Shown in pieces: positions 35,182 through 43,189 of a DNA stretch of 64,000 bases (within the stretch, counting starts at the first letter, position 1; the number at the start of each line of letters is the position of its first letter). Below the pieces are notes generated by a model. The model worked only from the letters and a program-made list of their open reading frames with translations. It did not search any database and was not told the origin of the DNA. The stretch lies in contig NZ_CP116383.1 of the NCBI RefSeq assembly GCF_028201475.1, positions 682,001 to 746,000 on the forward strand, read 5' to 3'. The position numbers and the translations under genes were made by a program. This DNA comes from Vibrio sp. SCSIO 43137 (GTDB taxonomy: Bacteria > Pseudomonadota > Gammaproteobacteria > Enterobacterales > Vibrionaceae).

Positions 35182-36459
35182 ATGGATAAATCTCTTTCAA
35201 GCAAGATATTTATAGGCTTGTTTGCTGGTCTGCTAATTGGTACCGCTATTCAGTACCTGTTTAGTGGTGTAGCCCTATTTGATACTTACCTGTTAGGTAC
35301 AGCTGAAGGTGCCGGCGGCATGTTCGTTTCGCTGATCAAACTGCTTGTTGTACCTCTGGTATACGTCTCAATCGTTTGTGGTATCGTCGATCTGAAAGAT
35401 ATCACTGCATTTGGTCGCCTTGGTGGCAAAACCTTTGTTCTCTACATTATTAACACCATTATTGCGATTACTGCAGCACTGACTGTCGGAATGATTTTCC
35501 AGCCGGGTGCTGATGCAAACCTTGCCGGTACGGTTTCTGAAACCGTAAAACTAACCACAACAGAAACACCGGATATTTTCTCTCTGGTGGTTAATATTGT
35601 TCCTAGCAACCCTGTTCAGGCGTTTGCTAACGGCGATATGCTGCAAATCATCTTTATGGCGATCCTGACGGGTCTAGCGATTCAGGCTTTGGATTCCCGT
35701 GGCGGCCCTGCTATCCGTACCTTTAAAATGGCAAACGAAATCATGATGAAGCTGGTTGGTCTGGTGATGAGCCTTGCGCCATATGGTGTATTTGCGCTTA
35801 TGATTCAACTGGGTGCTACTCTTGATGCCAATACTCTGGCATCGGTAGCAGGCTATGTGGCTCTTGTTGTGGCTATGCTGGTGTTCTGGATCTTTATCTT
35901 CTATCCGATGGCAGTAGCGATTGCGACTGGTACATCACCAAAAACATTCCTGCGTGCAACACGCGAGCAGATCCTGTTCTCTCTTTCAACGGCCAGTTCC
36001 AATGCTACTATTCCGGTAACTATGCGTACCCTGACGGAGAAGCTGCACGTTTCTAAATCTGTTGCTGGTTTTGGTGTGCCTTTGGGGGCAACCATGAACA
36101 TGTCAGGTGTGTCTATCTATATCGCTCTGGCAACGATTTTTGTCGCTAACGCCTTCGGTCAGCCAATCAATACGGCAGATATGTTTACTCTGGGTCTGAC
36201 TATTCTGCTGCTTTCTATCGGTGCCGGTGGTGTTCCGGGTGGTGGTGTTGTAATGGTTGGTGTTCTTCTGCACCAACTGGGTCTGCCACCGGAAGGTCTG
36301 GCGATTATTGCTGCCGTTGACCGTATCAACGATATGTTCTGTACCTCTTCTAACGTGGTTGGTGATACAGCAGTGAACACCATTGTTGCCAAAACAGAAG
36401 GTGAACAAGCGGTTGTTGCTGAAGACGTTGAGGCAAAACCTGCTCAGGCCAACGCGTAA
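35182..36459 (+). CDS. Dicarboxylate/amino acid:cation symporter (DAACS family)
   Basis: A 425-residue inner-membrane transporter with about eight helices and two re-entrant loops, of the GltP/DctA/SLC1 fold. Markers are SLIKLLVVPLVYVSIVCGI, the serine-rich loop LFSLSTASSNATIPVTM, GATMNMSGVSIYIA (NMDGT-like segment) and VDRINDMFCTSSNVVGD. It likely brings in glutamate, aspartate or C4-dicarboxylates with sodium or protons. A long leader (34930-35181) and TCTGGAGATAG ribosome-binding site precede it. It is monocistronic, inserted between grpE and dnaK and followed by a strong terminator. Confidence 0.92.
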   Translation: MDKSLSSKIFIGLFAGLLIGTAIQYLFSGVALFDTYLLGTAEGAGGMFVSLIKLLVVPLVYVSIVCGIVDLKDITAFGRLGGKTFVLYIINTIIAITAALTVGMIFQPGADANLAGTVSETVKLTTTETPDIFSLVVNIVPSNPVQAFANGDMLQIIFMAILTGLAIQALDSRGGPAIRTFKMANEIMMKLVGLVMSLAPYGVFALMIQLGATLDANTLASVAGYVALVVAMLVFWIFIFYPMAVAIATGTSPKTFLRATREQILFSLSTASSNATIPVTMRTLTEKLHVSKSVAGFGVPLGATMNMSGVSIYIALATIFVANAFGQPINTADMFTLGLTILLLSIGAGGVPGGGVVMVGVLLHQLGLPPEGLAIIAAVDRINDMFCTSSNVVGDTAVNTIVAKTEGEQAVVAEDVEAKPAQANA

Positions 36460-36482
36460 ACTCTGTTTAAGCTAACGATTAT

Positions 36483-36515
36483 GAAGCGGGGCAGTTAGCC
36501 CCGCTTCTGCTTTTT
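36483..36515 (+). terminator. Terminator of the symporter gene
   Basis: GAAGCGGGGC (36483-36492) pairs with GCCCCGCTTC (36498-36507) over a 5-nt loop, with TTTTT at 36511-36515. Confidence 0.92.
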
Positions 36516-36548
36516 AGCGAAAAAGTTACTATTTTTTTCCTCTTGTCC

Positions 36549-36640
36549 CTTGAAAAGCTATTCACAGCCCTTATCTAAGGGGCATACAGAAAATAAACAT
36601 AGTGTCAGTAGGGTTGAAACCTTACCGACCGCCCCCATCT
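36549..36640 (+). promoter_or_regulatory. Two tandem sigma-32 type promoters for dnaK
   Basis: Promoter 1: CTTGAAA (36549-36555), 12-bp spacer, CCCTTATCT (36568-36576). Promoter 2: GTTGAAA (36613-36619), 13-bp spacer, CCCCATCT (36633-36640). Both -10 elements continue into TCTAAGGGG, so the promoters look like a duplicated unit. Confidence 0.88.
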
Positions 36641-36686
36641 AAGGGGGTATAGCAAAACGAATAACTGAATTCTCGGAGATAACCTG

Positions 36687-38606
36687 ATGGGTAAAATCAT
36701 TGGTATTGACTTAGGTACTACTAACTCTTGTGTTGCTGTACTGGACGGCGACGCACCACGCGTAATTGAAAATGCTGAAGGTGAGCGTACAACAGCATCT
36801 GTGATCGCTTATACTGACGGCGAAACGCTAGTAGGTCAGCCTGCGAAACGTCAAGCGGTAACCAACCCTCAAAACACTCTATTCGCAATCAAGCGTCTGA
36901 TTGGTCGTCGTTTTGAAGACGAAGAAGTTCAGCGCGATATCGAAATCATGCCTTTCAACATTGTTAAAGCTGACAATGGTGATGCCTGGGTTGAAGCACA
37001 AGGCCAGAAAATGGCGGCTCCTCAGGTTTCTGCTGAAGTTCTTAAGAAGATGAAGAAAACAGCAGAAGATTTCCTTGGCGAAGAGGTAACTGGTGCAGTA
37101 ATTACTGTTCCTGCATACTTTAACGATTCTCAGCGTCAGGCTACTAAAGATGCCGGTCGTATCGCTGGTCTTGAAGTTAAGCGTATCATCAACGAACCAA
37201 CAGCTGCTGCACTAGCTTACGGCCTTGATAAGAAAGGCGGCGACCGCACTATCGCTGTTTATGACCTTGGTGGTGGTACTTTCGATATCTCTATTATCGA
37301 AATCGACGAAGTTGAAGGCGAGAAGACTTTCGAAGTACTGGCAACTAACGGTGACACTCACCTTGGTGGTGAAGACTTCGATAACCGTATGATCAACTAC
37401 CTTGTAGATGAGTTCAAAACAGAGCAGGGCATCGATCTTAAGAACGATCCTCTGGCTATGCAGCGTGTTAAAGAAGCGGCTGAAAAAGCGAAAATCGAGC
37501 TTTCTTCTGCACAACAGACTGACGTTAACCTGCCTTACGTAACGGCTGACGCAACTGGTCCTAAGCACATGAACATCAAAGTGACTCGCGCTAAGCTTGA
37601 GTCTCTTGTAGAAGATCTGGTACAGCGTTCTCTTGAGCCGCTAAAAGTTGCTCTTGCTGATGCAGACCTATCTGTTGGTGACATCGACGACGTAATCCTT
37701 GTTGGTGGTCAGACTCGTATGCCTATGGTTCAGTCTAAAGTTGCTGAGTTCTTCGGTAAAGAAGCCCGCCGTGACGTGAACCCGGACGAAGCAGTAGCTA
37801 TGGGTGCTGCCGTTCAGGGTGGTGTACTGGCTGGTGACGTTAAAGACGTACTTCTTCTTGACGTAACTCCTCTGTCTCTTGGTATCGAAACCATGGGCGG
37901 TGTGATGACTAAGCTGGTTGAGAAGAACACAACTATTCCGACTAAAGCGAACCAGGTTTTCTCTACTGCAGAAGACAACCAGAGCGCGGTAACTATCCAC
38001 GTTCTTCAGGGTGAGCGTAAGCAGGCGATGTACAACAAGTCTCTTGGTCAGTTCAACCTTGAAGGTATTCAGCCTGCACCTCGCGGCATGCCTCAGATTG
38101 AAGTAACTTTCGACCTTGATGCGGACGGTATCCTGCACGTATCTGCTAAAGATAAGTCTACTGGTAAAGAGCAGAAGATCACAATCCAGGCGTCTGGCGG
38201 TCTGAACGATGACGAAATCGAGAAGATGGTACAGGAAGCGGAAGCGAACAAAGAAGCGGACAAGAAGTTCGAAGAACTTGTCACTACCCGTAACCAAGCT
38301 GACCAGATGATCCACGGTACTCGTAAGCAGATGGAAGAAGCTGGTGAAGCACTTCCTGCTGAAGAGAAAGAGAAGATCGAAGCAGCAATCAAAGAGCTGG
38401 AAGAAGTGAAGAACGGCGACGACAAAGAAGCTATCGACGCGAAAGTTCAGGCGCTTATGACTGCCGCTCAGAAACTGATGGAAATCGCTCAGCAGCAAGC
38501 TCAGGCTCAGCAAGCTCAAGGTGCAGAGGCTGGTCAGCAGCAACAAGCTCCTGAAGAAGACGTTGTTGACGCTGAGTTCGAAGAAGTTAAAGACGATAAG
38601 AAGTAA
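36687..38606 (+). CDS. dnaK: Chaperone DnaK (Hsp70)
   Basis: A 639-residue Hsp70. The nucleotide-binding domain starts [21 protein letters not shown] and contains the phosphate loops [12 protein letters not shown] and VGGQTRMP. The linker [15 protein letters not shown] leads to the substrate-binding domain and helical lid. The C-terminus is Gln/Ala-rich and ends [17 protein letters not shown], the conserved tail. DnaK folds, refolds and disaggregates proteins with DnaJ and GrpE, both encoded here, and holds sigma-32 in check. Two heat-shock promoters precede it, with CTCGGAGATAA as ribosome-binding site. Confidence 0.98.
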   Translation: MGKIIGIDLGTTNSCVAVLDGDAPRVIENAEGERTTASVIAYTDGETLVGQPAKRQAVTNPQNTLFAIKRLIGRRFEDEEVQRDIEIMPFNIVKADNGDAWVEAQGQKMAAPQVSAEVLKKMKKTAEDFLGEEVTGAVITVPAYFNDSQRQATKDAGRIAGLEVKRIINEPTAAALAYGLDKKGGDRTIAVYDLGGGTFDISIIEIDEVEGEKTFEVLATNGDTHLGGEDFDNRMINYLVDEFKTEQGIDLKNDPLAMQRVKEAAEKAKIELSSAQQTDVNLPYVTADATGPKHMNIKVTRAKLESLVEDLVQRSLEPLKVALADADLSVGDIDDVILVGGQTRMPMVQSKVAEFFGKEARRDVNPDEAVAMGAAVQGGVLAGDVKDVLLLDVTPLSLGIETMGGVMTKLVEKNTTIPTKANQVFSTAEDNQSAVTIHVLQGERKQAMYNKSLGQFNLEGIQPAPRGMPQIEVTFDLDADGILHVSAKDKSTGKEQKITIQASGGLNDDEIEKMVQEAEANKEADKKFEELVTTRNQADQMIHGTRKQMEEAGEALPAEEKEKIEAAIKELEEVKNGDDKEAIDAKVQALMTAAQKLMEIAQQQAQAQQAQGAEAGQQQQAPEEDVVDAEFEEVKDDKK

Positions 38607-38666
38607 TTTCTGATTTGATGAAGCGTTCAGGTTTTCACTTTGAATGCTTCAGATAGAAATTTATGT

Positions 38667-38703
38667 TGCGGGCGTTGAGTTTGACTCATTCGCCCGCAGT
38701 TTT
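38667..38703 (+). terminator. Hairpin attenuator/terminator between dnaK and dnaJ
   Basis: TGCGGGCG (38667-38674) pairs with CGCCCGCA (38691-38698), with GAGT/ACTC inside and GTTTTG following. The short T-run suggests partial termination, lowering dnaJ relative to dnaK. Confidence 0.7.
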
Positions 38704-38718
38704 GTAAATATGATCGAG

Positions 38719-38769
38719 TAAATCGATCTGGGCAATATTGGCAGAAATGAGATTTCCCAGATCGATTTA
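38719..38769 (+). repeat. 14-bp perfect inverted repeat in the dnaK-dnaJ gap
   Basis: TAAATCGATCTGGG (38719-38732) and CCCAGATCGATTTA (38756-38769) are exact complements separated by 23 nt. The repeat ends 50 nt before the dnaJ start. It lacks a T-run, so it is more likely an RNA processing/stability element or an operator than a terminator. Confidence 0.8.
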
Positions 38770-38819
38770 GTTGTATAGACAGCAAGCGCTGTCTGAAGTA
38801 AGAGACGGTATTAAAACAC

Positions 38820-39962
38820 ATGTCAAAGCGTGATTTTTACGAAGTTTTAGGTGTCGGCCGTGATGCCTCAGAGCGAGATATTAAAAAGGCGTATAAGCGT
38901 CTGGCAATGAAGTTTCACCCTGACCGCAATCAGGGTGATGAAAATGCAGCCGAGCAGTTTAAAGAAGTAAAAGAAGCGTATGAGATTCTGACCGATCCAC
39001 AGAAAAAAGCGGCTTACGACCAGTATGGTCATGCTGCCTTTGAACAAGGTGGTATGGGTGGCGGCGGCTTTGGCGGCGGCGGTGCAGATTTCGGTGATAT
39101 CTTTGGCGATGTATTTGGTGACATCTTTGGCGGCGGCCGTCGTGGCGGTGGCCAGTCTCGTGCCCAGCGTGGTGCCGATCTTCGCTACAATATGGAACTC
39201 TCTCTTGAAGATGCTGTGCGCGGCTGTGAAAAAGAGATCGAAATTCCTACCCTTGTAGAGTGTGAAGTGTGTGACGGTTCAGGTGCTAAGAAAGGCTCCA
39301 GCCCGCAAACCTGCGGAACTTGTCATGGCCACGGTCAGGTGCAGATGCGTCAGGGCTTCTTTGCGGTGCAGCAAACCTGTCCTACCTGTAACGGTAAAGG
39401 TAAGATCATTCAGGACCCATGTAACTCTTGTCATGGTCAGGGCCGTAAGCAGAAAACCAAGACCCTTAACGTTAAGATTCCTGCCGGTGTGGATACTGGT
39501 GACCGTATTCGCCTGTCTGGTGAAGGTGAAGCGGGAGAGCACGGTGCTCCTGCCGGTGACCTGTATGTTCAGGTTCATGTGCGTGAACACCATATCTTTG
39601 AGCGTGACGGTAACAACCTATACTGTGAAGTTCCTGTCAGCTTTGCACAGGCTGCACTGGGCGGAGAAGTAGAAGTTCCTACCCTTGATGGCCGTGTAAA
39701 CCTGAAAGTGCCTTCTGAAACTCAAACCGGCCGTATGTTCCGTATGCGTGGTAAGGGTGTGAAAGGGGTTCGTGGCGGCGGTGTCGGTGATCTGCTGGTG
39801 AAACTGGTGGTAGAGACTCCGGTGAAACTCAGCTCCCGTCAGAAAGAGCTGCTGCGTGAGTTTGCTGAAACCTGTGAAGGTGAAGCGGCTAATAAGCACA
39901 ACCCGAAATCAGAAGGCTTTTTCAATGGTGTGAAAAAGTTCTTTGACGACCTGACCAGCTAA
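38820..39962 (+). CDS. dnaJ: Co-chaperone DnaJ (Hsp40)
   Basis: A 380-residue type I Hsp40. The J domain (1-70) has the HPD motif in [13 protein letters not shown] Gly/Phe-rich linker (about 75-115) is followed by four zinc-binding CxxCxGxG repeats ([32 protein letters not shown]; about 145-215) and the C-terminal substrate-binding domain. It delivers unfolded clients to DnaK and stimulates its ATPase. It is downstream of dnaK with a 213-bp gap containing a hairpin and a perfect inverted repeat, and ends at a strong terminator. Confidence 0.98.
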   Translation: MSKRDFYEVLGVGRDASERDIKKAYKRLAMKFHPDRNQGDENAAEQFKEVKEAYEILTDPQKKAAYDQYGHAAFEQGGMGGGGFGGGGADFGDIFGDVFGDIFGGGRRGGGQSRAQRGADLRYNMELSLEDAVRGCEKEIEIPTLVECEVCDGSGAKKGSSPQTCGTCHGHGQVQMRQGFFAVQQTCPTCNGKGKIIQDPCNSCHGQGRKQKTKTLNVKIPAGVDTGDRIRLSGEGEAGEHGAPAGDLYVQVHVREHHIFERDGNNLYCEVPVSFAQAALGGEVEVPTLDGRVNLKVPSETQTGRMFRMRGKGVKGVRGGGVGDLLVKLVVETPVKLSSRQKELLREFAETCEGEAANKHNPKSEGFFNGVKKFFDDLTS

Positions 39963-39987
39963 GGCCAGACATCAATCCTATTTTCTG

Positions 39988-40013
39988 AAAGCCAGCGTTA
40001 TGCTGGCTTTTTT
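39988..40013 (+). terminator. dnaJ terminator
   Basis: AAAGCCAGC (39988-39996) pairs with GCTGGCTTT (40002-40010) over a 5-nt loop, followed by TTT. Confidence 0.92.
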
Positions 40014-40184
40014 GCGTCCTGAGAAAAGGAGAAGACTTCGAGTTATTTCATAGCATTCAATGCAGCCTCTGTTACCTGCTTTACAGGGAGTTTGAATCTG
40101 TTCCAAGCTCTTTGTATTACCGCTAACCAGAGGGATTGAGCATTGCTAGCATAGCCGGCTCTTACATAGTCAGGAGGAGCAACT

Positions 40185-40688
40185 ATGCAGCGGGGATTTA
40201 CACTGGCGGAGTTGGCTATTGCCATGGCTATTATTGCCTTGCTGTTTACTGTGGCGCTTCCGGACTGGAGACGGACTTTTGATTCCTACCAGATAAAATC
40301 GACAGCCAGAGATCTTCAGGGTTTGTTTTTACTGGCAAAAAGCGAGGCAGTAAAAGCAAACCGGGATATCTGGATACAACTGCATATAGATTCTGCTGAA
40401 GCAGAGCAGCGCTATCAGCTTCAGTTGCTTAATATCAATCCCTTAACAGCCTCCATTGCTGAGGACAACATTATTGCGCAGACCGAGGGCAGTATTGCTT
40501 TTATTAAGGCTAACCGCAGTTTGATTAAGGTAAAGGGAATCAACGGCAAATTCGGCAAAAGTGGTCACCTGCAAGTTAGCCACCAGACCAACGGCAGTAA
40601 TTCAATTAAACTTATCTTTCATCATATTACCGGCCGGGTAAGATTATGCAGTGTTAAGGAGGCCAATTATGGCTATCCGCTCTGCTAG
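40185..40688 (+). CDS. fimT: FimT/GspH-type minor pseudopilin
   Basis: A 167-residue prepilin. Its start MQRGFTLAELAIAMAIIALLFTVALP is a class III leader: the peptidase PilD would cut after Gly4 and methylate Phe5, and Glu is at mature position 5. The hydrophobic helix is followed by a GspH/FimT-like beta domain (AKSEAVKANRDIWIQL...). It probably primes type IV pilus assembly at the inner membrane. AGGAGGAGC precedes the ATG. First of four overlapping minor pilin genes; it overlaps pilW by 20 nt. Confidence 0.9.
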   Translation: MQRGFTLAELAIAMAIIALLFTVALPDWRRTFDSYQIKSTARDLQGLFLLAKSEAVKANRDIWIQLHIDSAEAEQRYQLQLLNINPLTASIAEDNIIAQTEGSIAFIKANRSLIKVKGINGKFGKSGHLQVSHQTNGSNSIKLIFHHITGRVRLCSVKEANYGYPLC

Positions 40689-41286
40689 CATCAGCTTTTC
40701 GCGTGGTTTTTCCCTGCCTGAACTGCTGTTGGCATCTGCTATCGGTTTAATTATGACGGCAGTATTGGTGCAAACTCTTGTGGTGACACAGAGGAACCTG
40801 ACAGCACAGATAAAACAGCTCTATCTCCGACAGAGTCTTGCAGATGTGCTTAGATATCTGAGCGACGATATTCGCAGGGCAGGCTATAACGGCAGTGGTA
40901 ACGAAATAGTGACTCTGGCGGGAAGTTCTCCTTTGCTGAACAGCTCTGACGGAGAACTAAGCTACATATATCGATTTGAACAAGGGTATACGATATCGGC
41001 GATAAAACATGATGCTCAGAAGAACAAGCTGTTAATCTGTTCTGCCCGGAGAGGTATGGTTTCCGCCAGTAACGCCTGTCAGCCGTTTTTCTCCCTGCTG
41101 GATGATAAGCAGGTTCACCTGAAGAGTTTTCAGCTCAGCCAGAAAGAGCTCAGCAGACAGCCACTTATCTATCTGACTACTTTAACACTAACCGCCGAGC
41201 TGGCCTCCGGTTCGGAGCCTGTTACGGCGAGCAGTACCCTGTTTGTGCGCAATCAGCCCAGTCAACTGTCTGTTGGTGTTCAATGA
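40669..41286 (+). CDS. pilW: PilW-like minor pilin
   Basis: A 205-residue prepilin starting MAIRSASISFSRGFSLPELLLASAIGLIMTAVLVQTLVV. The leader is 13 residues ending in Gly, with mature Phe1 and Glu5. The PilW family usually carries RRAGYNG, seen here as DDIRRAGYNGSGNE. The ATG at 40669 is chosen because AAGGAGG sits just upstream; the GTG at 40651 would add an unlikely leader. Together with FimT, PilX and PilV it forms the tip/priming complex of the type IV pilus. It overlaps the following gene by 4 nt. Confidence 0.88.
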   Translation: MAIRSASISFSRGFSLPELLLASAIGLIMTAVLVQTLVVTQRNLTAQIKQLYLRQSLADVLRYLSDDIRRAGYNGSGNEIVTLAGSSPLLNSSDGELSYIYRFEQGYTISAIKHDAQKNKLLICSARRGMVSASNACQPFFSLLDDKQVHLKSFQLSQKELSRQPLIYLTTLTLTAELASGSEPVTASSTLFVRNQPSQLSVGVQ

Positions 41287-41681
41287 AAAGGCAACGCGGA
41301 GCTGCTGTTCTGTTACTGAGTTCCGTACTTATTTTGCTCAGTTTGCTTGTCTCTCTCTCCTATTCACAACTGGTGCTGTATCAGATCCGAAAAGTGCATA
41401 ACGAGACGGCTGCGCGACAGAACTTCTGGATAGCAGAAGGAGGCCTTGAGTGCGCTTTTTCTCAGCTAACGGAACCGTGGCCTCCGAGTCATCCTCTGGA
41501 TAACTGCGGGTTACCAGAAGAGCTGCAACTTTCTGTTATTGAACAGAGCAATACACTTTACCGTATTATCAGCCGCTATAAAGGAGCTGCTCACTCCGGA
41601 TATTTTTTCCTGCGGGCAGATTCAGATGGTGTTGTTAAAGTTGTGAAACTGGAAGGAGGATGGTTTGATTATCCCTTCTAA
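41283..41681 (+). CDS. pilX: PilX-like minor pilin
   Basis: A 132-residue protein beginning MKRQRGAAVLLLSSVLILLSLLVSLSYSQLVLYQ. It has a short basic leader ending in Gly, then a long hydrophobic helix without the usual Glu5, as is common for PilX/GspK-type tip pilins. The remainder (FWIAEGGLECAFSQL and a C-terminal strand region) is compatible with PilX but short. It overlaps pilW by 4 nt and pilV by 17 nt, indicating tight translational coupling. No PilY1 adhesin gene follows. Confidence 0.8.
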   Translation: MKRQRGAAVLLLSSVLILLSLLVSLSYSQLVLYQIRKVHNETAARQNFWIAEGGLECAFSQLTEPWPPSHPLDNCGLPEELQLSVIEQSNTLYRIISRYKGAAHSGYFFLRADSDGVVKVVKLEGGWFDYPF

Positions 41682-42090
41682 CCAGCAAGGATTTAGCTTT
41701 ATAGAGGTCTTGGTTACCCTACTATTCGTCTCTGTATCCGTTGCCGGGTTATCGCAATTACAAATAAGCAGTGCAAGATATGCAGATTTAGCCAACAGAA
41801 AACAGACAGCACTGTATCTTGCTGAAGCGAAACTGGAGACTTTTCGTGCTTATGCCACTGTATCCGGGATGAAAGCTTCCAATAAGAAAAACGGGCTTTT
41901 TGATTTAGTAAAATCGGGAAGTGAAGAGCAACGCTTACCTGAACCCTATCAGCTTAACTGGGTGGTGACAGAGCGTATTAATAGTGGCGGGGGAATTAAA
42001 AAGATTAGCTTACAGGTAAGCTGGCAGGACGGTAACGGAGCAGAGCAGAAACTCTCCTTTATAACAGTGCTGTATCGGGCAGAGTACTAA
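41665..42090 (+). CDS. pilV: PilV-like minor pilin
   Basis: A 141-residue prepilin. It starts at TTG 41665 behind AAGGAGG, giving MIIPSNQQGFSFIEVLVTLLFVSVSVAGLSQLQ: a leader ending in Gly, mature Phe1 and Glu5. The segment AKLETFRAYATVSG and the C-terminal strands (LQVSWQDGNG) match PilV/GspI-type pilins, which carry LQ..A..L patterns after the helix. It is last in the fimT-pilW-pilX-pilV operon and probably helps initiate pilus fibres. No obvious terminator follows; tadA begins 137 bp downstream. Confidence 0.87.
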   Translation: MIIPSNQQGFSFIEVLVTLLFVSVSVAGLSQLQISSARYADLANRKQTALYLAEAKLETFRAYATVSGMKASNKKNGLFDLVKSGSEEQRLPEPYQLNWVVTERINSGGGIKKISLQVSWQDGNGAEQKLSFITVLYRAEY

Positions 42091-42227
42091 ATAACGGTTC
42101 TTAATTGTGTTCGATATTTGTCAAAGTGACACATATTTAGGAACAGCTATTTAGATGTACTTTTCTAACCCCTCTGGCTGGTTATATACTAGTGGCCGTT
42201 AATTTTTCCCCATAGAGATTATTTTCA

Positions 42228-42758
42228 GTGAGCACCAGCAGTTCAAACTCCTTTTCTGAAGCAGACATTCGCTTTATGCAACGCGCTATTGAGCTTGCTC
42301 ATCAGGCTGAGCTGGAAGGTGAGGTTCCCGTCGGAGCTTTGCTGGTAAAAGATGGCGAGATCATTGCTGAAGGGTGGAACCGATCTATCGGTGATCATGA
42401 TGCTACTGCCCATGCTGAGATTCAGGTACTACGCAAAGCGGGTAGCGCGCTGGAAAATTATCGTCTGCTGGATACCACCCTTTACGTTACTCTGGAGCCC
42501 TGCCCTATGTGTGCCGGTGCTCTGCTGCACAGCAGAGTAAAAAGAGTTGTTTTTGGTGCTCCTGATCTGAAAGCCGGTGCGGCCGGTACTGTGCTTAACC
42601 TGTTTCAACATCAGGCCGCCTATCACTATGCCGAGGTGGAGCAGGGGTTAATGGAACAGGAGTGTCGTGCCCAGCTTCAGGCATTTTTTAAGCGCCGCAG
42701 AAAAGAGAAAAAAGCCCTGAAACAGGCAAAAAAGCTGGCTGATAACTCTGATAATTAG
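42228..42758 (+). CDS. tadA: tRNA-specific adenosine deaminase TadA
   Basis: A 176-residue zinc deaminase converting A34 to inosine in tRNA-Arg(ACG). Motif HAEIQVL (His/Glu, about 64-70) and PCPMCAGAL supply the zinc ligands and proton shuttle. The N-terminal FMQRAIELAHQAELEGEVPVGALLV and a basic C-terminus (KRRRKEKKALKQAKK) fit TadA. The start is GTG at 42228; no better start lies nearby. Essential in most bacteria. It faces a 47-codon basic ORF on the opposite strand. Confidence 0.96.
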   Translation: MSTSSSNSFSEADIRFMQRAIELAHQAELEGEVPVGALLVKDGEIIAEGWNRSIGDHDATAHAEIQVLRKAGSALENYRLLDTTLYVTLEPCPMCAGALLHSRVKRVVFGAPDLKAGAAGTVLNLFQHQAAYHYAEVEQGLMEQECRAQLQAFFKRRRKEKKALKQAKKLADNSDN

Positions 42759-42779
42759 TAAATTCTATTTGAGTTTTAG

Positions 42780-42923
42780 CTACTCATCAGCAAAGGCTTC
42801 ACTCTGCACAAAAGCTCTGTGTCTCCAGATAATCTTCTTTTTATTGTTTGCCTGCATCCTTTTACGGCGGTTGGCCGATGAGATACTTGTCAGGCGCTTT
42901 CTCTGTAGTTTTTTCCGGAACAT
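42780..42923 (-). CDS. Small, highly basic protein (47 aa), unknown
   Basis: A 47-codon minus-strand frame with a good ribosome-binding site (GGAGAAAGG before the ATG at 42923). The product starts MFRKKLQRKRLTSI and is dominated by Arg/Lys in the first 35 residues (RRKRMQANNKKKIIWRHR), ending acidic with SEAFADE. The charge pattern suggests nucleic-acid or ribosome binding. It begins about 265 bp beyond the mltF stop on the same strand and is convergent with tadA, 21 bp apart. I recognise no family. Confidence 0.55.
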   Translation of the reverse strand: MFRKKLQRKRLTSISSANRRKRMQANNKKKIIWRHRAFVQSEAFADE

Positions 42924-43146
42924 GCCTTTCTCCGTTACCGTTTAATTTTATAGTGGTGCTAACTTGTTAAGCGGATAGTGCTGAATTTATGTTGCGGTAA
43001 TAAGTAAGATTTATGACCAACAGATGAAATTATCTGCTGAGCAATTTCAATCCCCTGAATGATTAAGTATCGGATAAATACGCCGGTTTTCAAGGACGTT
43101 TAACTAAAGCTGCCGGTGAGAGTTACTTAGTCAGAAGGAAAGAAAA

Positions 43147-43178
43147 TAAAAAAACGGGCCATTAAAAGGCCCGTTTTT
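43147..43178 (-). terminator. mltF terminator
   Basis: AAAACGGGCC (43151-43160) pairs with GGCCCGTTTT (43168-43177) over a 7-nt loop. The A-run from 43147 becomes a T-run on the mltF strand. Confidence 0.92.
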
Positions 43179-43189
43179 CAGATGGTTTA

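Noticed and set aside
37668..38546. 292-codon frame antisense to dnaK
   Set aside because: A classic antisense open frame caused by dnaK codon bias; the product is a Leu/Phe/Ser-rich artefact.
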